Below, in pieces: positions 1-9,024 of a DNA stretch of 64,000 nt. Origin of the DNA: JANQJA01 sp047947185 (GTDB lineage: Bacteria > Pseudomonadota > Gammaproteobacteria > Pseudomonadales > Azotimanducaceae); NCBI GenBank assembly GCA_047947185.1, contig CP170502.1:5270001-5334000 (forward strand). Direction: 5' to 3'. The notes beneath the pieces are model-generated. The model was not told the origin of the DNA and did no database searches. It saw nothing but the letters and a program-made list of their open reading frames with translations. Made by a program: the position numbers and the translations under genes. The first letter of the stretch is position 1; each line of letters starts with the position of its first letter.

Positions 1-1279
1 GGGCAATCTTGCACGGTTTGCCTGCACTGATCGAGTTGAAGTGAAGCAGGAAGCTGCCAATGCCTGCAGCACCCTGCATGTACCCGGTCTGTACTTCGGT
101 AAACTCGGGTCGGTTACGGTGCTCAGCCTGGGACCAGGCCATACCGGCGCCGGTTTCACTGTGTTTGACCAGGTGTTCGGCAATCCGCCTGGCAAAATTC
201 AGGTAAACCTTGTTGCCAGATTGTTTGTACAGAAAGAGCGCGTAGTCGCCAATACCCGCATCGCCGCAGCACTGGCCAAAATTCTGCCAGAGCCCCGGGC
301 TGCGCACTTCCGGCGCCCCGGTGCTGGTCAGCCCCCGGAAGTTGGCCTCGAGCCAGGTCCAGTAGGTTTCGTCACCGGTAATCTGGTGTAGCAGCGCCAT
401 CAGGCGTCCCGTACCGGCCGGACCGTGACAGACGCCAAGGTAGAAGGTTTTCGGTGGCTGCTGTTCTTCCAGGTGGCAGACGAGAAAACCCTCGGATTGT
501 TCAACAGTCCTCGACCTGATGTAGTCGGCGGCGGACCTGGCGGCGTCAAGGTAGCGCGGATCCGGTTGTTCGCGATACAGGTCAGCCAGGAAATAGCCCA
601 CACCGGCGCCCCCGTGGGCAAAATTGGGTGCGGTGAACGCAAACGGCATGTCCACCATCATGAACCAGCGCAGACCCTGGTCAGTGTGTTCGGCAACTTC
701 CAGCAACCTGTCCGCCACTTTTATTGCCAGAGGGAGTGCTTCGTCGGTCAGCTTTTCCCGATGGGCGTACAGGTAAATAATGCCGGCGCCGGCGGCACCC
801 ACAGACAGGTCGACAACTTCCCGTTCGCCGGTAATGCCGGTAATGTCAGAGAAAGGCACCGGTTCAATCCAACCTATGCCAGCACCCATTTCTGTCGCCT
901 GGGCGGTCATACACTCGAGTGCCAGTATGGCCGCCGTGCGAAACTTCTTCTCTCTTGATGCCTTGAAAAGTTCGTTCAGCACAAAAACGTAACCCGGCCA
1001 GCCACTGTAAAAGCCTATAGTGAGAAATGAGTTGCTGGCAGCTTTGTGCTCCACGTACGCCAGCAGGTCATCACCCGCCAGCACCGCCTTGCGCAGGTAG
1101 GTCTGGTTGCCGGTGGACCTGTGCAGCTCAAGGTAATAGAGCAGCACACCCGCACTGCCATGGTAAAGCGTTCGCACCGGTTTACCGTCGGGTGTACGGT
1201 TCCAGGCAATCCCGTGGTTGGTCGCGACGCGGCTGGTCTCCAGAAATTTTTCAACTTGCTGGGCTTGCTGCAGGTACAT
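1..1279 (-). CDS. LanC-like (lanthionine synthetase C-like) protein, C-terminus cut by window edge
   Basis: This frame is open from an ATG at 1279 (GACGAGG-type ribosome site about 8 nt upstream) to the window edge, giving 426 visible residues. It shows the repeated H/C-G-x-x-G signatures of the LanC alpha/alpha-barrel: YHGSAG (39-44), FAHGGAG (221-227), CHGPAG (284-289), CCGDAGIG (337-344) and GYMQGAAGIG (399-408). LanC proteins cyclise lanthionine peptides with a zinc ion, and stand-alone LanC-like proteins occur in many bacteria with unknown roles. Here the third zinc ligand, usually His in a CHG motif, appears to be Cys338. It starts 20 nt after the DUF3089 lipoprotein stop, so the two are probably co-transcribed. 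No lanthipeptide precursor is visible. The family call is firm; the function is unknown. Confidence 0.85.
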   Translation of the reverse strand, partial: MYLQQAQQVEKFLETSRVATNHGIAWNRTPDGKPVRTLYHGSAGVLLYYLELHRSTGNQTYLRKAVLAGDDLLAYVEHKAASNSFLTIGFYSGWPGYVFVLNELFKASREKKFRTAAILALECMTAQATEMGAGIGWIEPVPFSDITGITGEREVVDLSVGAAGAGIIYLYAHREKLTDEALPLAIKVADRLLEVAEHTDQGLRWFMMVDMPFAFTAPNFAHGGAGVGYFLADLYREQPDPRYLDAARSAADYIRSRTVEQSEGFLVCHLEEQQPPKTFYLGVCHGPAGTGRLMALLHQITGDETYWTWLEANFRGLTSTGAPEVRSPGLWQNFGQCCGDAGIGDYALFLYKQSGNKVYLNFARRIAEHLVKHSETGAGMAWSQAEHRNRPEFTEVQTGYMQGAAGIGSFLLHFNSISAGKPCKIA

Positions 1280-1299
1280 TGTCAAATCCTCGTCAATGT

Positions 1300-2490
1300 T
1301 TACCGGGTCCAGCTGTGCGCCTGTTGGTGCACAACATCAATCAGGTTGCCCATGGCCAGGTGCATGTCAATCAGGTGTAGCCCCCAGCCGGCTGATACCT
1401 CACCGTTTATCATGACATCGCCGGCAATGTCGTCAGTGCGTGGATCGTCCGGGTTACCGTGCAGCGTGACCGACAGGTAGGCGCCACGTTCATTATCCAC
1501 ACATTCGGCACTCAGCAAGCCCGGCACACTCACGAAAGGCGTAGCTATGGTCTTTCCCTGGACCCAGGCGCCCTGCGCGCCTGAACTCATGCCCACGCCA
1601 GCGGCAGCAAGGTAGGCATGCAGCGGGGCAGAACCACCGCCGAGCGCAGCCGGATTATTGCAGGCGGCCACCATTTCATCCCCGGGGACCCGGCCAAAGA
1701 GGCTATCCGCAGGGGGGGCAATGGTATCGCGGAAGGACGCATAGGAAATGACGCAGCCGGTTTCGGCAGCGCTGGTGCAGAGCGGCAGATGCTGGAAGCT
1801 GCCACCCACAAGTTTCCCGCGCGGCACCGACAGGCGTGTGCCGATCAACAGGGCAGACACAATCCTGTCCTGTATGGGTTTGCCTTCAATCTCGTTTGCG
1901 ATCAACTGGGTCAACACGCCCGATCCCTGTGAGTGGCCAATCAGCACAACTCCGCGACCCTGGTTGTCATGCGTGAGGTAATCTTCCCAGGCGGCCTTGA
2001 CGTCGTTGTAACCAAGCATCCGGTCAACCGCCATGGGAGTGCCTGCCATGCCTGCACGCAGCGCCGTGAGCGTCACCTGGCGGTAGAGTGGTGCAAAAGG
2101 GCGGCACACGGCGGCGAAGCGCGCAAACTGGGCGGCGATAACACTGATTTCTCCGGGGCCAGCGTTCATGTCGCTGTTCGGCGTCAGGTCATTGGAAACT
2201 GTTGGGTAGACATAAAAGCAGTCGACAGGAGCTGCCGGATCTGGCTGCCAGCTTTCCTGGGCAATTGTACCGTCCGCTTCAACCACGCTGGTTGTCAGGT
2301 CGATCGCGCAATAGTCCTGTCGGCCAGGCCGACAGAGCCAGGTGTTGCCATCGCGATAATTGTTGGCGGTTGTTATGCCCGCCCCCGTGGGCCCGGTGGT
2401 GGGCGCCGACTCGCCAGTCTGGCTGGCACAGCCTGCGAGCAAAACGAGCGCCATCAGGCCAGCGCCTGCACGAATCAGCAGCTTGGACAT
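1300..2490 (-). CDS. DUF3089-family lipoprotein with alpha/beta hydrolase fold
   Basis: This 396-residue protein begins with a lipoprotein signal peptide (LLAGC lipobox, Cys21), so it is probably anchored in the envelope. A CFYVYPTVSND segment near residues 91-101 and a GHSQGS nucleophile elbow (Ser187) match the DUF3089 family, which resembles lysophospholipases and esterases but has no settled substrate. The protein carries several extra cysteines after the lipobox. It is the first gene of an apparent two-gene operon with the LanC-like gene 20 nt downstream. Hydrolase activity is inferred from the fold; the substrate is unknown. Confidence 0.8.
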   Translation of the reverse strand: MSKLLIRAGAGLMALVLLAGCASQTGESAPTTGPTGAGITTANNYRDGNTWLCRPGRQDYCAIDLTTSVVEADGTIAQESWQPDPAAPVDCFYVYPTVSNDLTPNSDMNAGPGEISVIAAQFARFAAVCRPFAPLYRQVTLTALRAGMAGTPMAVDRMLGYNDVKAAWEDYLTHDNQGRGVVLIGHSQGSGVLTQLIANEIEGKPIQDRIVSALLIGTRLSVPRGKLVGGSFQHLPLCTSAAETGCVISYASFRDTIAPPADSLFGRVPGDEMVAACNNPAALGGGSAPLHAYLAAAGVGMSSGAQGAWVQGKTIATPFVSVPGLLSAECVDNERGAYLSVTLHGNPDDPRTDDIAGDVMINGEVSAGWGLHLIDMHLAMGNLIDVVHQQAHSWTR

Positions 2491-2601
2491 CGGTTATCTC
2501 CCTCATCAGTAGCCAGTTAATACTAGCACCGGTGTACCGGGGTGTCTTTGCCAGGGGTTTTGTGGCGTAATGGCCGCTTTTCGACCAGAAGGAATCCATT
2601 C

Positions 2602-3486
2602 TTGGCAAAAGTCTCTGCAAATGGCATTACACTCGAGTTTGATACGTTTGGTGATGAGTCCGGGCGACCCCTGCTGCTGGTGATGGGGCTCGGTGCCCAG
2701 ATGACCCGCTGGCGTGTACCCTTCTGTGAAATGCTGGCCGACCAGGGCCATTATGTCATCCGGTTTGACAATCGGGATATTGGCCTGTCCCACAAACTGG
2801 AAAATGCCGGGGTGCCGGACATGATGCAGATTTTTGCCCAGGCCCAGGCGGGTGAGCCCGTGAGCGCGGCCTACACCCTGGACGACATGGCGGATGACGC
2901 CGTGGGACTGCTGGATGCGCTGGGTCTTGAAGCCGCACATATCTGTGGTGCTTCCATGGGCGGTATGATTGTCCAGGCCATGGCCGTGCGGCATGCACCC
3001 CGCATCAAATCCATGGTTTCGATCATGTCGAGTACCGGCAATCCGGCGTTACCGTCTTCCACCCCCGAGGCATCAGCTGCACTGACCAGTCCCTCTGGCA
3101 CCACAGTCGAAGAGGTCATGGATCGGTCTGTTTATGTTGCCGGCGTGATCGGCAGCCCGGCCTATCCGGTGCCCGCGGAAGAAATCCGGCAGCGGGCAAA
3201 AGAAGATTTTGAGCGCAGTTTCTATCCCGTTGGCGTGGCGCGACAGATGGCGGCCATTGCCGCCTCAGGCAATCGGCGACCGGCACTGGCTGGTGTCACC
3301 ACGCCAACCCTGGTCATTCACGGCAAGGACGATCCGCTGGTACCCCTGGCGGGTGGCATTGATACCCATGAAGCGATTGCCGGTTCAATGCTCAAGGTGA
3401 TTGAAGGCATGGGGCACGATCTGCCGGAACCGCTGTGGGAAGAGATTGTGGGGTCAATCTCGGAGCACACCCGGCGTCACCACTAG
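2602..3486 (+). CDS. Alpha/beta hydrolase (methylesterase/lactonase-like)
   Basis: A 294-residue cytoplasmic alpha/beta hydrolase. The frame is open further upstream, but a TTG at 2602 is preceded by AGAAGGA at a good distance and starts exactly where the family does, with the segment KVSANGITLEFDTFG. The expected triad is visible: Ser118 in GASMGG, Asp243 or Asp244 in HGKDDPLVP, and His272 in GMGHDLP. The oxyanion region is the VMGLGAQ segment near residue 30. The closest look is to the RdmC/TAP-like hydrolase group. It is divergent from the DUF3089 gene. Substrate unknown. Confidence 0.85.
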   Translation: MAKVSANGITLEFDTFGDESGRPLLLVMGLGAQMTRWRVPFCEMLADQGHYVIRFDNRDIGLSHKLENAGVPDMMQIFAQAQAGEPVSAAYTLDDMADDAVGLLDALGLEAAHICGASMGGMIVQAMAVRHAPRIKSMVSIMSSTGNPALPSSTPEASAALTSPSGTTVEEVMDRSVYVAGVIGSPAYPVPAEEIRQRAKEDFERSFYPVGVARQMAAIAASGNRRPALAGVTTPTLVIHGKDDPLVPLAGGIDTHEAIAGSMLKVIEGMGHDLPEPLWEEIVGSISEHTRRHH

Positions 3487-3500
3487 CCCGGCGGGTCCCG

Positions 3501-3815
3501 TTGCTGCACATTGCCTTACATGGCCTGGTACCACTTGCTGTCAGTCTTGTGTTCTATCGAGCGACTTGGCGGCTGGCTTTTGGCCTGATGATGCTGGGTA
3601 TGCTGATTGACATCGACCATCTGCTGGCAGATCCGGTCTACGACCCCAACCGGTGCAGCATCGGGTTTCACCCGCTGCATGAGATTTTCCCGATGGGTGT
3701 CTACGTTGCACTTTTCGCCCACGAAAAAACGCGGCTGTTTGGGCTGGGACTCTGTATCCACATAGCCCTGGATCTGGTGGATTGTCGTGTGACCAATGGT
3801 ATCTGGATGAGTTGA
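3501..3815 (+). CDS. Small DUF6122-like membrane protein
   Basis: About 104 residues from a TTG start at 3501, 14 nt after the hydrolase stop. The product is hydrophobic, with about three membrane helices, and carries the segments LIDIDHLLADPVYDP and CSIGFHPLH, rich in conserved Asp, His and Cys. This pattern matches the DUF6122 membrane family, whose DxDHLL and HPLH residues suggest metal binding or hydrolysis near the membrane surface. No clear ribosome site is visible, so translation may be coupled to the upstream gene. An earlier in-frame GTG at 3435 would add a non-conserved N-terminus and overlap the hydrolase. Confidence 0.6.
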   Translation: MLHIALHGLVPLAVSLVFYRATWRLAFGLMMLGMLIDIDHLLADPVYDPNRCSIGFHPLHEIFPMGVYVALFAHEKTRLFGLGLCIHIALDLVDCRVTNGIWMS

Positions 3816-3824
3816 GGAAAACAG

Positions 3825-3846
3825 GGCCGGTGATAACTCACCGGCC
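3825..3846. terminator. Stem-loop between convergent genes (bidirectional terminator)
   Basis: A perfect 9-bp inverted repeat (GGCCGGTGA / TCACCGGCC) with a 4-nt TAAC loop lies between the DUF6122-like gene and the TonB receptor, which converge here. A T-rich stretch follows on the plus side and an A-rich stretch precedes it, as expected for a terminator working in both directions. Confidence 0.7.
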
Positions 3847-3873
3847 GCTGTCTTTGTTGTGCGAGGTCCGGCT

Positions 3874-6800
3874 TCAGAACTCGTGTGAAAGCCGCAGGGT
3901 CCAGCTGGTGCCAAGTGGGGTGTCAAGGTTGGTGTCGACACCACCGCTGTCTTCAATGGGATGGGGTCGCTTGTCAAAAGCGTTCTGTACACCCACGCTG
4001 ACAACGGTTCGACCATCCCCCAGCAGACCATCAAAGCGATAGCTGTAGAACAGATCCCAGTAGGTTGAGGTGGGAATGTAGCCCAGCGTATTGGCGGCGC
4101 GAATGGCACCCGTTGGCGTGAGGTCCGAAACCCTGGAATGATATCGGCCGGAAATTCGCGCAAAATGTTTGCCCATGCTCCAGGACAGGGTGGTTGTGGC
4201 GCGCCACCTTGGTACCGGTGGAATCTGTGAGCCTGCGCCCGAGTCGTTCCGCTGGCCGGCGCCATTGATAATTGGATCAACGGGTCCGGTCTGGAACTCA
4301 TACAGATCCATGTAGCTGCCCTTGAGGGTCATCACAAACTCGCCATATTCGCCGCCGATGAACGGGATATCCTGGGCGTCAAGTCGGTAGCGAACCTGGA
4401 CATCACCCCCTTCAATTTTCTGGTAGAGCAGGTTCGTGAAGCTTGCACTCGCCCCGGCCAGGCGGCCTGTACCTCCTTCACGCACCAGTTTCGGATCCTC
4501 CTGATTGTTGATCCAGTCGAGGCGCAAAGCTTCGGCACAGGTCACGTCAGCACAGGTTGAACCCTGCAGGAATTCAGCAAACCTGATCTCGTCAAAACTG
4601 GCCAGGGTGACGGCGCGGAACTGGAAGATGACGTCTTCATAGTCCACTTCCAGCCAGTCTGCCTGCAGGGACAGGTCACCATCGAGCAGGGACAGGGTGA
4701 AGCCCACGTTGGTTGCGGTGGACGATTCAGGTTTCAGACTCGGGTCACCGGAAATCGTTTCAACCACACCGGTCTGGGTCAGCACTGCACCCGTGGTGTT
4801 GTAGTCACAGAAGGTATCGCTGATCTGCACACCCAGTTCGGTCGAGATGGCGCCACAGGTTGGATCCCGGACCGCACGCGCCGCATCCCTTGGTGCGGTA
4901 AACAGATCGCCGAATTCAGGAACCACAAACCCCTCACCGACACTGGCACGCAGAGACAGCCAGTCTGTGGGTTGCCAGAGGATGGCATACTTGGTGACCG
5001 TGTCATCAAACGAACTGGATGCGATCAGGCCTTTGGTGGCCTCAGCGTCGTTGGTGGTTCGGCGTGCCGCCAACTGCAGTTCCGCAACCCCCAGCAGGGA
5101 GTTGTTAACGAGCGGCAGGTTAAACTCCGCAAAGTAGTCCAGCGTGTCCATGGTTCCCCGGAGTGGCTGGATGGCCGTACCGAAGGTGTTGGTGGACGAT
5201 GAATTGAGGGCATTGACGCGGACGTCCAGGTACTCCTGACGATAGTGAATCCCTGCCGCCACCTGTAGCGGACCAGCCCAGAGGTCAATAATCTCGCCGG
5301 TGGTCACAATGTCGAGCATGGTGAGTTCGTCAATCACCTCGTCATCGTTGGGCAGGAAAATGGCATTTGCCTGTGCCTGGCTGTTGTAGGCCAGGCTGGT
5401 CGGGGGTGTGGGTGTGCTGGTGGCAACGCGGTCAACCACCAGGAACTGGCTGGTTGAGAAGGGGTTCCACGACATACACCGTTCCGCTGCTATGTCTGCC
5501 GGATTCACGCAGTTGAAAGCGTCCTGCAACTGGGGCGTTGAGAAGTTTGCCACTGACCCGAATGCGAGCGGGTAAATCGACGAGCGTCGGCCCCATACAC
5601 CGGTGATGTCAACACTCCAGGTGGTATCCGGAATCTGGATGTCCAGGGTGCCCGACAGGCGCAGGTTGTCAGTGTTGCGATTGCGCCCGATGGTGCCATC
5701 TGCATTCAGGCCGCTGGGGAAACCCTGGATGTTCTTGCCAAAGGGTGTCCAGCGTGCGAGCACAACGTCCTCGGAGAAGGAAACACCACCAGCATCATCG
5801 TCGCGGCGGTCCGGGATACCGTCACCATCGGTATCGGTGGTCGCGAGCAGCAGGTGAGGCACACCCCACTGCCCCTGGGCTGCAGGGTCTGCAATGCCGT
5901 CGCCATTGATATCTCGGTCGGGTATACCGTCGCCGCCCGAGCAATCAACAAAGTTGCAGTTGTCCTGGGCGCGCAGTTTTTCGTTGGCGTCGATGACACC
6001 ATTGGCGTTGGTATCAATAAACGCGGTGAACGGGTTACCGGGCAGGTCGCCGGAAACGTTGAAGGGGTCGTTGGACACGATGGGGGAGGGTACAGCCCGC
6101 GTGTCGAATTCCTGCCGACCGACCATCATGTCGAACGCCAGGGCAATGTTGTCGGAGAACTGGTAGTCCATGCGGGCATAACCATGGATCTGGCTTAACT
6201 CCGACTGGTAGTCCAGCACGTAGCTGTAATCTGTCTGGCAGCGCTGCAGCGCCGTAGACGGGTTGTCAGCACCCCACCTGAGTTGGCCGGGCAGGGTAAC
6301 GTCCGAGCCGGTATCCATGAAGCTGTTGCCGCAGCCCGGATCAATCTGCTCAAACGCATTGGTGAAGGTAAAGCCGTTGTTGGCGCGTGCGGCAGGGTGA
6401 ATATCACCCGTGGCATTGCGGCGAGTGACCCACATCGAACCCGGGAACGAGATGCCGCCCAGGTTGATGCCGGCATCACTGGTCTTCTGCAGGTATTCGG
6501 GGAAGTCACTCTGCTTGATTCGTGCCCGTTCACGGAAAGACAGCGCAAACAGGGCACTGCCCTTGTCGAACGTCTGGCCGATCATAAAGGCAACAGAATC
6601 ATCTGGACTGCTGGTGTCAACGAGATCCCGGCGTGACAGTTCTATTTTTACGCCGTCATAGTTCTTGACGGGAATATAGTTGACCGCACCGGCAATGGCC
6701 TCGGAGCCATAGAGTGCCGACGCCCCGTCCAGCAGGATTTCAATTCGCTGGGTGGCAATCTGCGGGTAGATGAAGTTGGCATCACCAAACAGCACGCGAT

Positions 6801-7179
6801 GCCCGTCCATCAGGTCCATGGTGGCACGTTCACCCAGACCGCGAAGGTTGGCAAGTCCAATACCACCCTGTGCGGAACCGCCAGTGCGTTGGCTGGATGC
6901 GCTGGTACCCGTGCCAGACGGGTTAGCCATGACCTCAGTACCGAGGTTCTGGGGCTGGTTGAAAATGATGTCGGCCATGTTGACGGTTGCACTGGCCTCA
7001 ATTTCCATCTGGTCGATGACTACAACAGGTGACGGTGAGTCAAAGTTATCCCGCTTGATGTACGAGCCGGTAACGGTGATTTCCTCGATTTTTTCTGTAC
7101 TCTCCGCGGCTGTAGCCGGTATGGCGGTGGCGACGAGTCCGCCCAGTGCCATGGCGCGCACAAGTGATGTTGGTCTCAT
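3874..7179 (-). CDS. TonB-dependent outer-membrane receptor
   Basis: A 1101-residue outer-membrane beta-barrel transporter. It has a Sec signal ending near ATAAES (about residue 25), a TonB-box-like EEITVTGSYIKR (32-43), a plug domain (about 50-170, with ANLRGLGERAT and DGASALYGSEAIAGAVNY) and a barrel ending in the typical C-terminal Phe (LRLSHEF). The length exceeds many siderophore receptors and fits the large receptors of marine heterotrophs that import oligomers or lipophilic substrates. Residues about 388-462 form an insert full of DxDGDGxxD repeats like thrombospondin-3 calcium sites. A 200-bp AT-rich leader separates it from the CaiB-like gene upstream. The ligand cannot be told from sequence. 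Confidence 0.95.
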   Translation of the reverse strand: MRPTSLVRAMALGGLVATAIPATAAESTEKIEEITVTGSYIKRDNFDSPSPVVVIDQMEIEASATVNMADIIFNQPQNLGTEVMANPSGTGTSASSQRTGGSAQGGIGLANLRGLGERATMDLMDGHRVLFGDANFIYPQIATQRIEILLDGASALYGSEAIAGAVNYIPVKNYDGVKIELSRRDLVDTSSPDDSVAFMIGQTFDKGSALFALSFRERARIKQSDFPEYLQKTSDAGINLGGISFPGSMWVTRRNATGDIHPAARANNGFTFTNAFEQIDPGCGNSFMDTGSDVTLPGQLRWGADNPSTALQRCQTDYSYVLDYQSELSQIHGYARMDYQFSDNIALAFDMMVGRQEFDTRAVPSPIVSNDPFNVSGDLPGNPFTAFIDTNANGVIDANEKLRAQDNCNFVDCSGGDGIPDRDINGDGIADPAAQGQWGVPHLLLATTDTDGDGIPDRRDDDAGGVSFSEDVVLARWTPFGKNIQGFPSGLNADGTIGRNRNTDNLRLSGTLDIQIPDTTWSVDITGVWGRRSSIYPLAFGSVANFSTPQLQDAFNCVNPADIAAERCMSWNPFSTSQFLVVDRVATSTPTPPTSLAYNSQAQANAIFLPNDDEVIDELTMLDIVTTGEIIDLWAGPLQVAAGIHYRQEYLDVRVNALNSSSTNTFGTAIQPLRGTMDTLDYFAEFNLPLVNNSLLGVAELQLAARRTTNDAEATKGLIASSSFDDTVTKYAILWQPTDWLSLRASVGEGFVVPEFGDLFTAPRDAARAVRDPTCGAISTELGVQISDTFCDYNTTGAVLTQTGVVETISGDPSLKPESSTATNVGFTLSLLDGDLSLQADWLEVDYEDVIFQFRAVTLASFDEIRFAEFLQGSTCADVTCAEALRLDWINNQEDPKLVREGGTGRLAGASASFTNLLYQKIEGGDVQVRYRLDAQDIPFIGGEYGEFVMTLKGSYMDLYEFQTGPVDPIINGAGQRNDSGAGSQIPPVPRWRATTTLSWSMGKHFARISGRYHSRVSDLTPTGAIRAANTLGYIPTSTYWDLFYSYRFDGLLGDGRTVVSVGVQNAFDKRPHPIEDSGGVDTNLDTPLGTSWTLRLSHEF

Positions 7180-7199
7180 GGTGGCTGCTCCCTCCGAAC

Positions 7200-7378
7200 A
7201 GGATCTGGTAACGCTAGAGGAACCCTTATTTTATGTTTCGGTTTCCCATTATTTTTTGCGCAGAAGGCAAAACTACGCCTGTTTCTGCAACCAACTAAAT
7301 TTGGTTATATATGAGGATTTTGTAAACCAAAAATATTTTGCTGTTTTAACAAAAAATATTATTGATCGAAGTGACCTT
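7200..7378 (-). promoter_or_regulatory. AT-rich leader of the TonB receptor with a dyad
   Basis: This intergenic stretch is far richer in A+T than its surroundings and lies directly upstream of the receptor start. It includes an inverted repeat AACCAA-CTAAAT-TTGGTT at 7289-7306 and several runs of A or T. It probably carries the receptor promoter and possibly an operator. No convincing -35/-10 pair could be assigned by eye. Confidence 0.45.
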
Positions 7379-8440
7379 TCAGCCGATGGCGCCTTCTGCG
7401 GCCAGGGCCTGCATTTGCGGCAGGGTCATACCCAGCGTTTCCAGAATTTCAACGGTATGTTCGCCGAGTTCAGGCGAGTGGTAGCGCAGGCAAAAGGGGG
7501 TATCGCCAAACCGGGCCGGTGGTCGTGGCTGCACCATGTCGCCACCGCGAGGGTGCCTGGTGCCATACAGTGTGCCAGAGGCCAGTACCTGGGGGTCACT
7601 CAACACCTCAGCGCGGCTGTTGGCTCGCGCCACGGGAATATCGTTTTCAGCCAGCAGGTCTGTCAACTCGTCCGTTGAATATTCGCTGGTATCCGCGCCC
7701 AGTCGGTGTGACACAATATGGCCGTCCCGTGTCGGGCTGAGCGCGTACATGTCAGCAAGGTCGCCGGCGTATTGCACGCCATCTCCCTTGAAGCTGTAGT
7801 TCCACATCAGGTCCGGCCAGTTGAAATAGATGCCGGCATCCAGCATCGATATCCTGATGTGCTGCCCGGTGCCGGAGCGTTCCCGTGCAAACAGTGCGGC
7901 AGTAATGGCCTGGGCGGCGGTTAGCGCGGTCACCTTGTCATAGATGATGCTCCTGACCATACCCATGGACTGGGCCTCGGTGATCCCGCTCATGCCCTGG
8001 ATCACGTAGTCGTATACCTTCTGCTCTGCCTTTGGCCCCACTTCCCCCATACCACTGATGGACGCATAGATGAGTCCGGGATTCTGCTGTTGCAACATCT
8101 CAAACCCGAGCCCGAGCTTTTCCATCTTGCCGGGTCGGTAATTCTGGAGCAGCACATCAGCATCGGCTGCAAGCTGGCGAACAATGCCTGCTCCTGCCGG
8201 GTGTTTCAGGTTGATTGCAATAGAACGTTTGTTGCGATTGATGACCGAGAAAATGGCCGAGAGCCCGTTGCGTGACGCACCCAGGTTCCGGATGCCGTCT
8301 CCCCAACCCGGCGGTTCTACCTTGATGACATCGGCCCCCTGATCTGCAAGCACAACCGCCGTCATGGGGCCGGAGACGACCGAGGAGACGTCAAGAATGC
8401 GGACACCCTGCAGGGGGCCGTCGGGAGTGGTGTTGTCCAT
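7379..8440 (-). CDS. CaiB/BaiF family CoA-transferase (class III)
   Basis: A 353-residue class III CoA-transferase. It opens with GVRILDVSSVVSGPM, followed by LADQGADVIKVEPP and NRNKRSIAINLKH, all standard CaiB/BaiF signatures. The catalytic Asp that forms the acyl-anhydride intermediate is expected at Asp168 (IIYDKVTA). The family usually has about 390-410 residues, so this is a somewhat short member, but both ends look natural. It probably moves CoA between organic acids, or acts as an acyl-CoA racemase-type enzyme. It lies upstream of the TonB receptor in the same direction. Substrate unknown. Confidence 0.9.
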   Translation of the reverse strand: MDNTTPDGPLQGVRILDVSSVVSGPMTAVVLADQGADVIKVEPPGWGDGIRNLGASRNGLSAIFSVINRNKRSIAINLKHPAGAGIVRQLAADADVLLQNYRPGKMEKLGLGFEMLQQQNPGLIYASISGMGEVGPKAEQKVYDYVIQGMSGITEAQSMGMVRSIIYDKVTALTAAQAITAALFARERSGTGQHIRISMLDAGIYFNWPDLMWNYSFKGDGVQYAGDLADMYALSPTRDGHIVSHRLGADTSEYSTDELTDLLAENDIPVARANSRAEVLSDPQVLASGTLYGTRHPRGGDMVQPRPPARFGDTPFCLRYHSPELGEHTVEILETLGMTLPQMQALAAEGAIG

Positions 8441-8619
8441 GTGGTTCTTTGCCGCGCTGGTATCGGTACCATAACAAAAACTGACCCGGCTGTCGGCGGG
8501 GATGCTATGCGAGTTCGTCCTGCGCGATTAACATCAAATCAATAACAGCGCTTGTCCAGCCACGCTCGTACTCGCTGACTGCGGTCAAAGCGCGGGGTTA
8601 TTCGACTTATACCCGAAGC

Positions 8620-8682
8620 CCCACCACGTTCAAAGCGTCAGCTTTGAATGCCTGGTTCGAGGTTTCGGCCGATAGGCCCACC
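8620..8682. repeat. 63-bp interspersed repeat, copy 1
   Basis: Copy 1 of a 63-bp sequence that recurs 144 bp downstream with about three mismatches. It contains an internal palindrome TTCAAAGC-GTCA-GCTTTGAA, so its RNA or single strand could fold. It resembles intergenic palindromic repeats rather than an insertion sequence; no transposase is nearby. Confidence 0.7.
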
Positions 8683-8763
8683 CAACACACGGCTTGGCGC
8701 AGCCAAACGTGTGCGGCCGTCGATAAGCAATCAAAAGACTGAATCGAGTTTTCGCCTGATTAG

Positions 8764-8826
8764 CCCACTACGTTCAAAGCGTCAGCTTTGAATGCTTGGT
8801 TCGAGGTTTCGCCCGATAGGCCCACC
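8764..8826. repeat. 63-bp interspersed repeat, copy 2
   Basis: Copy 2 of the repeat at 8620-8682, with the same orientation, the same internal 8-bp palindrome arms and about three base differences. Confidence 0.7.
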
Positions 8827-9024
8827 ACGCGCACGGGGTCGGTTCGCTACCAGGAAGCCTGCTTCCGACCTCATGCGCCTGATCGATCAGGTCAAACGCC
8901 GAAGCACGCCTGTTGATTCGAAGCCCTCCATCACGAGGAATTTCCAAACAGTGCTTGGCTCGGTAAGTTCGTTTTCGATTATGATTGACTGATTGGACAG
9001 GGTAAGAGTGCAGAGGAAACCACG

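Larger units (their letters stand above)
8441..9024. other. Gene-free stretch carrying short repeats
   Basis: No convincing gene is visible in these 584 bases. A 66-codon open frame at 8792-8992 has no family features and overlaps a repeat. The stretch holds two copies of a 63-bp repeat, an imperfect 28-nt hairpin (8686-8713, CACACG...CGTGTG arms) and, at its end, the promoter region of the secreted esterase that starts at 9025. Confidence 0.6.

Noticed and set aside
8792..8992. 66-codon open frame upstream of the first esterase
   Set aside because: It overlaps the 63-bp repeat and has no recognisable feature or ribosome site.
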